Origin: JACQKD01 sp964614265
GTDB lineage: Bacteria; Patescibacteriota; Minisyncoccia; Phycocordibacterales; UBA918
Length of the DNA stretch: 38,792 nt
Assembly: GCA_964614265.1 (NCBI GenBank)
Contig: CAZTKT010000002.1
Location: forward strand, 1-38,792
Reading direction: 5' to 3'
Within the stretch, counting starts at the first letter, position 1. Every line of letters starts with the position of its first letter. Under the pieces are notes generated by a model. The model did no database searches and was not told the origin of the DNA. It saw only the letters and a program-made list of their open reading frames with translations. A program made the translations under genes and the position numbers. Below, one piece after another: positions 22,278 to 31,067 of this stretch.

Positions 22278-23438
22278 CTAAGCTTTCTTAGAGAACTTTT
22301 TTAGCACGAACTCCATCCCGAGATCAGTCGCCATGATGCGAGCAATCTTCTGCCACTCAGATTCTCCTGATGGTCCAACTCGAGCCTTGGTGGCGTCAGT
22401 CACAGGGATGGCACCTGTGTCTATAGCCGTCCGTCCACCCCTGCCTCCCGCGAGGGTACTGACAGTGATACGAGCTTTATAGTAGGCCCATCTGATGTCA
22501 TCCAACCATGCCCATATCCAGATGAGCGGAAGCACAATAAAGATGGCCAACAGGAGAGCGATAAACCAGAACAACAGCCAAAACCTGTGTCTCTCTCTTG
22601 AAAGATCCTTCTCTGGGACGACGGGATTTATCTTTGTCATCTGTCGTTCTAACAAAATTTTCTCCTTCCCTAAAGGAGTCGCGTTGTGGTACTTTTCGTA
22701 CGCGTCATTGTACGAAAGAATTGGTGTAGAGACGAGAGACGACAGCCACCACACCACACAAAATCCGAGTGCGATGGTACAGAGGACGGCAACGATGTTT
22801 CCAACCCAACTTTGTTTGGGTCTCACTGGCCACGACTCTATCCACTTACTGTTGCCTCCAATGTCCACACGGAAAGAACAAAAGTCTTTGTGTGCAAGCG
22901 GATTTGGCGTGGTGCCTTTGGGTGGGTATTGGTATGTACCATCCGCATCAGTTCTCGTTGTCCAGCGGTTGTCGATCGTCTCATTATACACTTCTACAAG
23001 TATCCCTCCCCGTGCAGGCGTGATGGTCCCCACAATTATTGGTGACCCATCTACCCCAGCTTTATGTGCCGTAAAGGAACTGACAGCTGGACGAGGTTCA
23101 CTAATTTTTGTTGCTTTTGGATCAGTTACCTCCACTGTCTTGGTCTCTTGAAGACTGTAACCAGAGACAGACGCTTGTACTGAGTATGTTCCTGGGGTTA
23201 CATCCAGGAACCTTACATCGGCTCTTCCATTTTCCCCCAACTCCTCACTTCCAGAGACTCTATTGCCCTCGGACCCGATAGCGACAAAGTCTATCATCAG
23301 TGGTGTGGGGGTGATCGGCCACGCTTTCCCCGAGTCTTCATTTGTCACCACCACAGATATGTCTATGACAGATGTGTTGGTGGCAGTGACACTCAAGGAC
23401 AGTTCCGCCCCTACTCTGTCAATTCGTCCCTTAGCCAT
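22278..23438 (-). CDS. Membrane protein with N-terminal Ig/CarboxypepD-reg-like domains
   Basis: 386 residues from the ATG at 23438. AAAGGGGAGG just upstream sets this start instead of the frame opening at 23516, which would read through the palindrome. Two beta-sandwich-like repeats occupy about 1-215: FLDVTPGTYSVQASVSGYSLQETKTVEV resembles carboxypeptidase-regulatory/PEGA domains, and GILVEVYNETIDNRWTTRTDADGTYQYPP a second one. Membrane helices follow near 222-245 and 295-320, then a basic Gly-rich tail. The repeats could bind surface polymers or partner proteins. First gene of the pair with the 391-residue membrane protein. Confidence 0.75.
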   Translation of the reverse strand: MAKGRIDRVGAELSLSVTATNTSVIDISVVVTNEDSGKAWPITPTPLMIDFVAIGSEGNRVSGSEELGENGRADVRFLDVTPGTYSVQASVSGYSLQETKTVEVTDPKATKISEPRPAVSSFTAHKAGVDGSPIIVGTITPARGGILVEVYNETIDNRWTTRTDADGTYQYPPKGTTPNPLAHKDFCSFRVDIGGNSKWIESWPVRPKQSWVGNIVAVLCTIALGFCVVWWLSSLVSTPILSYNDAYEKYHNATPLGKEKILLERQMTKINPVVPEKDLSRERHRFWLLFWFIALLLAIFIVLPLIWIWAWLDDIRWAYYKARITVSTLAGGRGGRTAIDTGAIPVTDATKARVGPSGESEWQKIARIMATDLGMEFVLKKFSKKA

Positions 23439-23464
23439 TTTCCTCCCCTTTGATCTGAGTTTGA

Positions 23465-23486
23465 CTCGCCTCACAAGTGAGGCGAG
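23465..23486. promoter_or_regulatory. 22-bp palindrome in the 5' leader of the membrane operon
   Basis: CTCGCCTCAC, AA, GTGAGGCGAG: perfect 10-bp arms. It lies about 27 bases before the start at 23438 and inside the predicted 5' UTR, so it may be an operator site or a leader hairpin that controls translation. Confidence 0.55.
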
Positions 23487-23541
23487 AGGTTCGTCCGTAC
23501 CTATATTGATTGTCAAAGTACAGACTTCCTGTTCATGGACT

Positions 23542-23569
23542 ATGATACCATATATTACAAAAATGTCAA
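23542..23569 (-). promoter_or_regulatory. Promoter of the two-gene membrane operon
   Basis: On the minus strand TTGACA (23569-23564), 16 bases, TATCAT (23547-23542). This is one of the best sigma-70-type matches in the window. The predicted leader is about 97 bases, exceptional in a window where most starts are leaderless. Confidence 0.65.
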
Positions 23570-23697
23570 TATGTACACTCGGTGAATCTTCTTATCAAAT
23601 AGAGCCCTCTATAGAGCCACCATTTTGGATATCTTGCGACTAATCGAGTCATTTGTACCACTGACTGTGGGCACCAATATGCACGTTCTGACCTTTG

Positions 23698-23778
23698 TGG
23701 GGATGAGAGGAGTTGAACCTCCACGCCTTTCGGCACCTGCTCCTAAGGCAGGCGTGTATACCATTTCACCACATCCCC
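23698..23778 (-). tRNA. tRNA-Leu (TAG)
   Basis: The acceptor GGGGATG pairs with CATCCCC. The anticodon stem CCTGC/GCAGG encloses loop CTTAGGA, anticodon TAG. A long variable arm (TGCCGAAAGGCG) fits a class II leucine tRNA. Discriminator A; no encoded CCA. Confidence 0.93.
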
Positions 23779-23858
23779 AATGTGCTTATTATACGGTATC
23801 TACTCTCTTTGGTCGAAAGTTTTGATACGCCCTTCACGGCGGTCCCTCCGCTTCGCTC

Positions 23859-23879
23859 CGTGTCCGCCTGGAAGGGCTC
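23859..23879. repeat. Partial copy of the tRNA-Lys 3' end
   Basis: The 21 bases here are identical to 24004-24024, which contain the 3' half of the T stem, the acceptor strand, the discriminator and four flanking bases of tRNA-Lys. The copies are 145 bases apart. The 124 bases between them contain several hairpins, for example GAAAGCGT/ACGCTTTC and CCCGATTG/CAATCGGG. Confidence 0.85.
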
Positions 23880-24007
23880 TCTCCCTACGGGAGCAGTAAC
23901 CCGATTGGATTTTCTGTTCGCTTCGCTCCAAAAAATACACAATCGGGCTTCGAGCCCTTCACGAAAGCGTCCCACGCTTTCTCAGGCGTCCACTCACTCC
24001 GTTCGTG

Positions 24008-24080
24008 TCCGCCTGGAAGGGCTCGAACCTTCGACCTTGGGCTTAAGAGGCCCCTGCTCTACCAACTGAGCTACAGGCGG
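24008..24080 (-). tRNA. tRNA-Lys (CTT)
   Basis: The acceptor CCGCCTG pairs with CAGGCGG. D stem GCTC/GAGC, anticodon loop CTCTTAA with anticodon CTT, T arm GAAGG/CCTTC around TTCGAGC. Discriminator A; no encoded CCA. The anticodon stem has one mismatch at its base (G27-A43). Confidence 0.93.
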
Positions 24081-24177
24081 ATGTATCGTGTGCGCAGTGA
24101 TCACGCAAAGCGAAAATGCACAGTGTGAGTGTACTATGTAACAGAATCAAGAACAAGCGTCTTTTGTTTTGATTTAG

Positions 24178-24260
24178 TGCCGAGGGTGGGAATCGAACCC
24201 ACACGAGCTTACGCTCCGGGAATTTTAAGTCCCCTATGTCTACCGTTTCATCACCCCGGC
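24178..24260 (-). tRNA. tRNA-Leu (TAA)
   Basis: The acceptor GCCGGGG pairs with CCTCGGC (one G-T). Anticodon loop CTTAAAA gives TAA. A long variable arm (CGGAGCGTAAGCTCG) marks class II, and the T arm is GTGGG/CCCAC. Discriminator A; no encoded CCA. Confidence 0.93.
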
Positions 24261-24355
24261 ATTGGCTCATAATAGCAAAATAGCGAGGGGAGGGGAATTG
24301 GACGTGAATCGCTTTTTCGATTCCCGACCAGATCTCTACATTCACTTCGCTCTTA

Positions 24356-24370
24356 TGAGGCCTGGGCGGG
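24356..24370. repeat. Partial copy of the tRNA-Cys 3' end
   Basis: TGAGGCCTGGGCGGG is repeated at 24485-24499, where it is the T-stem, acceptor and discriminator part of tRNA-Cys plus two flanking bases. The copies are 129 bases apart. The spacer has nested inverted repeats (GGTTGT/ACAACC around GTCGA/TCGAC). Confidence 0.75.
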
Positions 24371-24486
24371 TGAGAAGCGAATACTTGGAGCTTCGCAAGA
24401 GGTTGTCGAGACTTTCGACTGAAAGGAGAAAGTATCATACAACCTGAACAGCTTCTGTAAGAAGTCGACCCCGATATTTCGCGTTG

Positions 24487-24558
24487 AGGCCTGGGCGGGA
24501 ATCGAACCCGCGCATCGAAGTTTTGCAAACTCCTGTGTTTCCACTTCACCACCAGGCC
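24487..24558 (-). tRNA. tRNA-Cys (GCA)
   Basis: The acceptor GGCCTGG pairs with CCAGGCC. The anticodon stem GGAGT/ACTTC encloses loop TTGCAAA, anticodon GCA. The T arm is GCGGG/CCCGC. The discriminator is T (U73), as expected for cysteine tRNA. No encoded CCA. Confidence 0.94.
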
Positions 24559-24718
24559 ATACTACCCCATGATACTACACGAAAGTGATGCGGTGATCCA
24601 TACGTTGGTCGATATGGTGCGTATTCCGTAGGACTAGGACAATTTTGAAAAAGGGCGATGGTGGGGGGTTGCTTCCCAAAATGAGTTTTGTGGAGAGTGT
24701 GACAGGGTGTGGACAGAC

Positions 24719-25084
24719 CTACTCTACAGCTGTTGTATCTTTCTCCAGCTTCTTGCTTTGGGTGAATGCAATCTCATCAAGGAGTTGGCGGTTCGCTTCG
24801 CCGTAGTCGATGGCAAATTCGAAAAAGGGGATATCTTTGAGATGCGCCTGCGTTTTTACAAACCCACGAAATGCTCCTGCTTTTCGTTTGAGAAAGTTCA
24901 GTGCCTGTTCCTCTTGTTCTTTTGGGAACACTGAAACGAGCACGGTCACGGTATGAAAATCGGAAGACATCTCTACTCCCGTGACGGTGATGAGCGGCGA
25001 CGTATTTGCTTCGTCACGGATAAACGTCGCCGCAAGTGTTTGCATGAGGGAGGAGAGGCGGTCGGTTCGTTTGTAGGTGCTCAT
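24719..25084 (-). CDS. rbfA: Ribosome-binding factor A
   Basis: A 121-residue KH-type RNA-binding protein for late 30S maturation. The sequence RTDRLSSLMQTLAATFIRDEA, then ITVTGVEMSSDFHTVTVLVSVFP and the C-terminal FVKTQAHLKDIPFFEFAIDYG, follows the RbfA pattern (helix, strand, AxR-type region, PxLxFxxD-like end). The start at 25084 lies two bases after the infB stop, so the two are cotranscribed, the common infB-rbfA order. The 160 bases between its stop and tRNA-Cys hold nothing I can identify. Confidence 0.92.
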   Translation of the reverse strand: MSTYKRTDRLSSLMQTLAATFIRDEANTSPLITVTGVEMSSDFHTVTVLVSVFPKEQEEQALNFLKRKAGAFRGFVKTQAHLKDIPFFEFAIDYGEANRQLLDEIAFTQSKKLEKDTTAVE

Positions 25085-25086
25085 AG

Positions 25087-26583
25087 TTAGATGGTCTCGA
25101 TACGGAAGGTCTCGATATAATCTCCTGCGGCAATGTCGGTGCGTGAGTCAACTTGCATACCAAATTCATCATGAGAGACACTCTGCACGTCTGACTTTTG
25201 TTGTTGGAGATTGAGGAGTTTGCCTCGGCCGATCTCAAGATCTCGTCTTAAGATCTTGAGTTGTTCGCCAACGGTGAGTATGCCATCTTCAACACGACCA
25301 CCCATCACATAGGTGTTTTTTTGCACGCTGAAGAGTTTAAGTATTTTTGCCCGGCCAGTTTTTTGTTCTATCTCTGTGGTGGGGATCCGTGCCTTCAGTG
25401 CACCCGCGAGCCACTCAGCAAGCTCATAGATGATACTAAACGTTTTAATTTCGACCCCGAGACGGAGGGCGAGCTCTTCTGCGGCGCGTTCGACAGTGAC
25501 ATTGAAACCAAGAATGATTGCATTTTTGGTAGCATGGATATTTTGTACATCACTGGCACTGATGGTGCCAACGCGTTTATCGATGACGCGCACCTGTACT
25601 CGATCTGAAGTGAATTTTGCGAGCTCGTGCTCAATAGCATCGATGGTACCGAGTGTATCGACTTTAATAAGGATCGGGATCAAAGGGAGGGACATGTCTC
25701 TGCGCATTTCTGTAGGAGGTGCTATCACTGCGTCTTTGATTGCTGTCTCGGCCTCTTTTTTATTTTTCACCGTGTAGAAGGTGTTGCCGATCTGTGGAAT
25801 GGCACTAAAGCCAACGATACCAACGGGTTGTGATGGATACGCGATGTTGATGGCCTTTCCGTTCCAATCTTCCATGATACGCACCGGTGCAAAGGTCTCT
25901 CCCGAGACAACATACTGACCGCTCGATAGGGTGCCATTGGTGAGGAGGAGTGTTGCGTGCGTGCCACGCTTTTGGTCGAGGTTTGCTTCGATCACTTTTC
26001 CTACTGCGGGCGCTGTCTCATCACCCGTGAGTTCAGCGAGTTCAGCCGCGAGGAGCACAACATCAAGAAGCTCACTCACTCCCGTACCGGCCTTTGCAGA
26101 AATGGCCACCCACGGAATGTCGCCACCCATCCCTTCAATGTATATTTCGTTCTCAATCAGACTTGCCTGTGTTTTAGGAATGTCTGCACCGGGTTTGTCT
26201 ATTTTATTAATAGCAACGATGTAGGGGATGTTCGCAGTCTTGATTGAGGTGAGGGCTTCGAGTGTCTGTGGCTTTACCCCATCCTCCGCAGATACCACAA
26301 GGATGGCGATATCTGCAACGTCCGCTCCACGCAGACGCATTTTTTGGAATGCTTCATGCCCGGGTGTGTCGAGAAAGGTTATGGGTTTTACATCACCATC
26401 GCCTGTGGTATGAGAGACGACATACGCAGAGAGATGTTGGGTAATACCGCCCGCTTCGGTACGCGGTGTGTGTGCACTGCGAATATAATCAAGCAACGTC
26501 GACTTGCCGTGATCAATATGTCCCATGATCACCACGATGGGCGGGCGGGGCGTCGCTGTTTTTTTGGGGTGTGTGTCAGGCAT
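25087..26583 (-). CDS. infB: Translation initiation factor IF-2, short form
   Basis: GTPase that brings initiator tRNA to the 30S subunit and promotes subunit joining. 498 residues: the G domain starts almost at once (IVVIMGHIDHGKST at about 16-29) and the long N-terminal extension of typical IF-2 (700-900 residues) is missing. G motifs are GGITQH, DTPGH, NKID and SAK. Domains II-IV follow, ending SHDEFGMQVDSRTDIAAGDYIETFRI. G1 has Ser where GKT is usual. On the minus strand, TATAGA ends about nine bases before the start. Confidence 0.95.
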   Translation of the reverse strand: MPDTHPKKTATPRPPIVVIMGHIDHGKSTLLDYIRSAHTPRTEAGGITQHLSAYVVSHTTGDGDVKPITFLDTPGHEAFQKMRLRGADVADIAILVVSAEDGVKPQTLEALTSIKTANIPYIVAINKIDKPGADIPKTQASLIENEIYIEGMGGDIPWVAISAKAGTGVSELLDVVLLAAELAELTGDETAPAVGKVIEANLDQKRGTHATLLLTNGTLSSGQYVVSGETFAPVRIMEDWNGKAINIAYPSQPVGIVGFSAIPQIGNTFYTVKNKKEAETAIKDAVIAPPTEMRRDMSLPLIPILIKVDTLGTIDAIEHELAKFTSDRVQVRVIDKRVGTISASDVQNIHATKNAIILGFNVTVERAAEELALRLGVEIKTFSIIYELAEWLAGALKARIPTTEIEQKTGRAKILKLFSVQKNTYVMGGRVEDGILTVGEQLKILRRDLEIGRGKLLNLQQQKSDVQSVSHDEFGMQVDSRTDIAAGDYIETFRIETI

Positions 26584-26751
26584 AGTAGTATTCTATACGT
26601 CTACGGGCGTGCTGTTGTACCCGTTTTTCCCACAGACAAATACGGGTGATAGGTACTCACTGGGGATCCATTACGGGTGTAGTGTAGCACAGATACGCTG
26701 TTTTTTCAGCTTTTTGTTGCGTCTGTGGTAGTTTGTGTAATGATTGTGTAT

Positions 26752-27987
26752 ATGAACGTATATACGTATATTCGACGTCTGTTTCTGGTACGACGACCGG
26801 AGCCACGAGTGTATCTTGATTATGCCGCGGCAACGCCCGTGTGGCGTGAGGTGCGAGACGCGATGGCGCCGTATCTGACAGAGATTTTTGCAAATCCGAG
26901 TGCAATTCATGCAGAAGGGCAACGTGCACGTGAGGCCGTGGACCATGCACGTGCGCGACTCGCAACACTACTCACGGTGCGCCCTGAAGAGATCACGTTC
27001 ACGAGTGGTGGCACGGAAGCAAACAATCTCGCACTCTTTGGCACGGTCGAGGCGGCACTCGCAAGAGGTGCGTACCCGGGCGATATTGACATCATCAGCA
27101 CGGCGGTAGAACATCCGTCGGTACTTCTCGCGTTGAGCGCACTACAGCGACGTGGGGTGACCGTGCACTATGCACGTGTTGATTACGAGGGATTGATCGA
27201 CACTGCGCATCTCGTGTCACTACTGTCTCCGAAGACACTGCTCGTGACGTTCGCCTATGTCAACAGTGAGACGGGGGTGGTACAAGATGTACGAAACACT
27301 GTGCGGGCGATTACTCGCGTTGGAGAGACTAGCACTCGTCCGTATGTACACATCGATGCGAGCCAAGCACCCCTGTGGCTCTCGTGCGCGATGGATTCAC
27401 TCGGCGTTGACCTCATGACACTTGATGCGGGGAAGTGTTATGGGCCGAAAGGCGCCGGTGTGTTAGTTCACAAGCGCGGGGTGCCAATCCAACCGCTCCT
27501 TTTTGGCGGTGACCAAGAAGGTGGGTTACGTCCAGGGACGGAGAATGTATCACTGATTGTGGGATGTGTGGAAGCACTCTGTCGTGCGCAGGACGGACAC
27601 CACGAGCGTGCACAGCAGGTTTCGGTACTGCGAGACACATTGTTTGACGAGATTATGACAGAGATTCCTGAGGCAGTATGTAACGGTTCCCGACACAGGC
27701 GTGTCGCCAATAATTGCAATATATCTATTCCCGGCATTGATGGTGAGTTTGCGGTGGTTTCGCTCGATGTACAGGGCATTGCCGCGTCGACACGAAGTGC
27801 GTGCGCGGGTGGGAAGGGAGGTGGTTCACATGTAGTGGCTACAATGACGGGGGATCACGAGCGCGCCAATAACACAATCCGGTTTACCCTGGGTGAGGAG
27901 ACGACGGGGGAGGAGATTCACCGTACGGTGTCGGCGCTTGCTAGACACGTACACAACAGTTGTACAAGCATTGACTCTAATACGTAA
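26752..27987 (+). CDS. Cysteine desulfurase (NifS/IscS-like)
   Basis: PLP enzyme that takes sulfur from cysteine for Fe-S clusters or tRNA thiolation; 411 residues. YLDYAAATP opens the fold. PLP contacts are SGGTEANN (85-92), EHPSV with His121, and HIDASQ with Asp202. The Schiff-base lysine is Lys228 in DAGKCYGPKGAG. The active-site Cys351 is in STRSACAGG. The residue before Lys228 is Gly, not the His found in IscS. No iscU or other Fe-S gene is adjacent. ATGs at 26740 and 26752 are both possible. It is divergent from infB. Confidence 0.9.
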   Translation: MNVYTYIRRLFLVRRPEPRVYLDYAAATPVWREVRDAMAPYLTEIFANPSAIHAEGQRAREAVDHARARLATLLTVRPEEITFTSGGTEANNLALFGTVEAALARGAYPGDIDIISTAVEHPSVLLALSALQRRGVTVHYARVDYEGLIDTAHLVSLLSPKTLLVTFAYVNSETGVVQDVRNTVRAITRVGETSTRPYVHIDASQAPLWLSCAMDSLGVDLMTLDAGKCYGPKGAGVLVHKRGVPIQPLLFGGDQEGGLRPGTENVSLIVGCVEALCRAQDGHHERAQQVSVLRDTLFDEIMTEIPEAVCNGSRHRRVANNCNISIPGIDGEFAVVSLDVQGIAASTRSACAGGKGGGSHVVATMTGDHERANNTIRFTLGEETTGEEIHRTVSALARHVHNSCTSIDSNT

Positions 27988-27990
27988 TAA

Positions 27991-28020
27991 TTGCACTATA
28001 GGTGTCAGAGGGGGTATGAT
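27991..28020 (+). promoter_or_regulatory. Putative promoter of clpB
   Basis: TTGCAC (27991-27996), 18 bases, TATGAT (28015-28020), with the ATG at 28032. Only about four to five bases of leader remain. There is no CIRCE-type inverted repeat, so heat control by HrcA is not indicated here. Confidence 0.5.
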
Positions 28021-28031
28021 ACTGTATATAT

Positions 28032-30731
28032 ATGCCACCATTTCAAAATTTCACTTCAAAAGCAAAAGAAGCGGTGCGAAAAGCACATGAACTCGCTATT
28101 GAGCGTGGCCAAAATCATGTCAGCCCCGTGCATCTGTTTGCGGCGCTTGTTATGCAAGAGGAGACGGCAGTGATCTCTCTGCTAGATCGTGTGGACGTGG
28201 ACGTGATCGTACTCACGGACCTACTCCTTGAAGCGCTGGAGGGTTCAGAGTCAGGACAGACGATCTCACCATCGTATCAGCTCTACCTTACCCCAGACCT
28301 TGCCTCTGCACTTGAAGCGGCGGGTCGTATTGCCCAAGAACTCGGGGATTCATATATTGGTGTGGAGCACCTCTTTCTTGCGGTTCTCGATCATCCGGGT
28401 CCTGCGATGGAGATGATTCAACATGTGGGCATCGATAAACGAAAAATTCTCGCCACCCTGAAGGATATGCGAGAGAAGAATGTGCAAAATGTTGGGTCAA
28501 CGAAGAAACACCGTGCGTTGACACGATATACACGCAATCTCACGAAACTTGCGCAGGAAAATAAACTTGACCCGGTTATTGGTCGTGACTCAGAGATTCA
28601 GCGAGTGATTCAGATTCTCTCCCGCAGAACGAAAAATAATCCTGTACTCATTGGCGAAGCGGGAGTAGGGAAGACCGCGATCGCAGAAGGGCTTGCCATT
28701 GCGATTGCGCAAAATGCTGTTCCCGATTCTATTAAACAAAAAGAGTTACTCTCTCTTGATTTAGGGTTGTTGATCGCGGGCACGAAGTTTCGTGGTGAGT
28801 TTGAAGATCGTCTCAAGGCGATCATGAAAGAAGTCGAACAGGCACAAGGTGGCGTGATTCTTTTTATTGATGAGTTGCACACGATCGTTGGTGCCGGCGG
28901 CGCTGAAGGCGCGATGGATGCGTCAAATATGCTCAAGCCCGCGCTTGCTCGTGGTGAGTTGCGTGTGATTGGTGCGACCACGCTGAAAGAATATCAAAAG
29001 CACATCGAGCGTGATCCTGCTCTGACGCGTCGTTTCCAATCAGTGTACGTGAATGAGCCGTCACAAGAAGATGCGATTGCAATTTTGCGTGGACTTGCCG
29101 AGAAGTATGAGATTTTCCATGGCGTACACATTACCGATGATGCGATCACGAGTGCGGTCAATCTTTCATCTCGCTACATCAGTGATCGATTTTTGCCTGA
29201 CAAGGCAGTGGATCTTATTGACGAGGCGGCGTCTGCACTGCGTATCTCGCTTGAAAATAAACCTCCAGAACTCGAGGATGCAGATCGAAAGGTGCGTCGT
29301 CTCGAGATCGAGAAAGAAGCACTCAAGAAAGAAGATACAACACTACATAAGCACACGCACGCACCACGATTGAAAGACATTGAGGCAGAAATTGCGGAGC
29401 TCAAAGAGCGCACGTCGGCGCTTGAGACAAAATGGAATAATGAAAAAGATGCACTCAATGAGATGCGTCAGATGAAGAAAGAACTGGAGGGCCTGCGTCT
29501 CGAGGCTGATTCTGCGGAAGCAGTTGCTGATCTCACTCGCGCGGCAGAGATTCGCTATGCAACAATTCCAAAGATTGAGAAAGAACTCGAACAGAAAACG
29601 GCAAAATTGAAGAAGCTTCAACACAATCGCCGTCTGCTGAAAGAGGAGGTGACCGAAGAGGATATCGCGGCGGTGGTATCACAGTGGACGGGGATTCCTG
29701 TCTCTCGTATGCTTGAAGCCGAAGCCGCAAAACTGTCACGGATGGAAGAAGACTTACAGCAACGTATTATCGGGCAAAATACTGCGGTGCGCCTAGTCTC
29801 CGACGCAGTGAAGCGTTCGCGCGCAGGGATTGCAGACCCCCATCGACCAATCGGCTCCTTTCTCTTTTTGGGTCCGACGGGAGTGGGGAAGACCGAACTC
29901 TCGCGTGTACTTGCGTCATTTATGTTTGATGATGAACGGGCGCTGATTCGCGTGGATATGTCCGAGTACATGGAGAAACATTCCGTATCAAAGATTATTG
30001 GCTCTCCGCCGGGGTATGTTGGCTATGATGAGGGGGGAGCGATCACAGAGCTCGTGCGTCACCGACCGTATTCGGTTATTTTGCTCGATGAGATTGAAAA
30101 AGCACACCCTGAAGTGTTTAATATTCTTCTCCAAGTGCTTGATTCTGGACAGCTGACCGATGCGAAGGGTCGTAAGGTGAACTTCAAGAATACCGTCATC
30201 ATCATGACGTCAAACATTGGTGCGGAACACATTGACCGTATGTCACAATTCGGCTTTTCAAATGTACATGATGAGACCTCTCAGTATGGGCATGCAAAAG
30301 AAAAGGTACTGGAGTCACTGAAGCAATACTTCCGACCTGAATTTCTCAATCGTCTCGATGAAATTATCATCTTCGATATTCTCTCGAGAGAAACAATCCG
30401 GACAATTGTGGGAATGCAAGTGGATATTGTCCGTGAACGGTTGCACAACAAAGAGATTGAGCTTACGGTGTCAGAAGAGGTCCTTGAGTTTCTCGCACAG
30501 CAAGGGTACGATCCAAAGTTTGGCGCGCGTCCCCTCAAGCGCTTGATTCAATCAAAGATCCTTACGCCCGTTGCCTCGATGATGGTCTCCGAAGGTATGC
30601 TCCAGGGTGGTACGGTATCGGTGACGATGAAGAACGGCGAATTTAGTTTTGACGTGAAGCGCAAGAAAACCCGGGCGCGGAAGGCAAACGGGATACGGCA
30701 TGAGAAGAAGGAAGTGGTGGGTGTAGCATAA
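28032..30731 (+). CDS. clpB: ATP-dependent disaggregase ClpB
   Basis: Hexameric AAA+ chaperone that threads aggregated proteins, normally with DnaK; 899 residues. The order is N-terminal Clp repeats (about 5-145), AAA1 with Walker A GEAGVGKT (208-215) and Walker B VILFIDELH, and the long coiled-coil middle domain (about 415-545). AAA2 follows with GPTGVGKT (614-621) and VILLDEIEKAHPEVF, then the C-terminal domain (FGARPLKRLIQ). The coiled-coil middle domain favours ClpB over ClpC/ClpA, and no ClpP-binding loop is evident. The extra basic tail (KRKKTRARKANG) is unusual. The J-domain protein further on might be a partner system. Confidence 0.95.
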   Translation: MPPFQNFTSKAKEAVRKAHELAIERGQNHVSPVHLFAALVMQEETAVISLLDRVDVDVIVLTDLLLEALEGSESGQTISPSYQLYLTPDLASALEAAGRIAQELGDSYIGVEHLFLAVLDHPGPAMEMIQHVGIDKRKILATLKDMREKNVQNVGSTKKHRALTRYTRNLTKLAQENKLDPVIGRDSEIQRVIQILSRRTKNNPVLIGEAGVGKTAIAEGLAIAIAQNAVPDSIKQKELLSLDLGLLIAGTKFRGEFEDRLKAIMKEVEQAQGGVILFIDELHTIVGAGGAEGAMDASNMLKPALARGELRVIGATTLKEYQKHIERDPALTRRFQSVYVNEPSQEDAIAILRGLAEKYEIFHGVHITDDAITSAVNLSSRYISDRFLPDKAVDLIDEAASALRISLENKPPELEDADRKVRRLEIEKEALKKEDTTLHKHTHAPRLKDIEAEIAELKERTSALETKWNNEKDALNEMRQMKKELEGLRLEADSAEAVADLTRAAEIRYATIPKIEKELEQKTAKLKKLQHNRRLLKEEVTEEDIAAVVSQWTGIPVSRMLEAEAAKLSRMEEDLQQRIIGQNTAVRLVSDAVKRSRAGIADPHRPIGSFLFLGPTGVGKTELSRVLASFMFDDERALIRVDMSEYMEKHSVSKIIGSPPGYVGYDEGGAITELVRHRPYSVILLDEIEKAHPEVFNILLQVLDSGQLTDAKGRKVNFKNTVIIMTSNIGAEHIDRMSQFGFSNVHDETSQYGHAKEKVLESLKQYFRPEFLNRLDEIIIFDILSRETIRTIVGMQVDIVRERLHNKEIELTVSEEVLEFLAQQGYDPKFGARPLKRLIQSKILTPVASMMVSEGMLQGGTVSVTMKNGEFSFDVKRKKTRARKANGIRHEKKEVVGVA

Positions 30732-30743
30732 AGTCTCAAAAGT

Positions 30744-31067
30744 ATGAAAATCCTAAAAATACTATTGCTCATCATAATCTTCCTAGCCATTGGTGTTGGA
30801 ATCACAATAATCTTTATTGAGGAAAAAATTCAGCTTACAAAAGAAGAAGAAAGAGTATGTAATTCTGAGGCCGCTCGCACGTTGGCATCGATTCACTTCG
30901 ATCATCCTCTACAGCGTCTTATGACACTCAAGCAGGTCATCACTGGGAGAGACGGAGGCAGACTTGATGTGAGTGGTTACACAATATTTGGAATTGAACT
31001 GACTCGAGCCAAAATTCCATGCGGAGAGCTCAGCTCGATAATAACCGTCAAACAGTTTGGTATATAA
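30744..31067 (+). CDS. Small membrane-anchored hypothetical protein
   Basis: 107 residues. One N-terminal helix (about 4-26, LKILLLIIIFLAIGVGITIIFI) precedes a charged segment and a small soluble domain with two Cys (VCNSEAARTLASI and KIPCGELSSI) that could pair outside the cell. Not recognised. It starts 12 bases after clpB and ends in a strong terminator, so it is the tail gene of the clpB unit. Its plan (anchor plus Cys-pair domain) is similar to the module 2 cargo protein, with no clear homology. Confidence 0.7.
   Translation: MKILKILLLIIIFLAIGVGITIIFIEEKIQLTKEEERVCNSEAARTLASIHFDHPLQRLMTLKQVITGRDGGRLDVSGYTIFGIELTRAKIPCGELSSIITVKQFGI

Noticed and set aside
22495..23151. 218-codon plus-strand frame opposite the Ig-like membrane protein
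   Set aside because: The minus-strand gene has a promoter, a ribosome site and domain similarity; the plus frame has none.
23713..24069. 118-codon plus-strand frame across tRNA-Leu and tRNA-Lys
   Set aside because: Two tRNA genes cover much of it, and the translation is the familiar antisense-tRNA type (LEGLEPSTLGLRGPCSTN).
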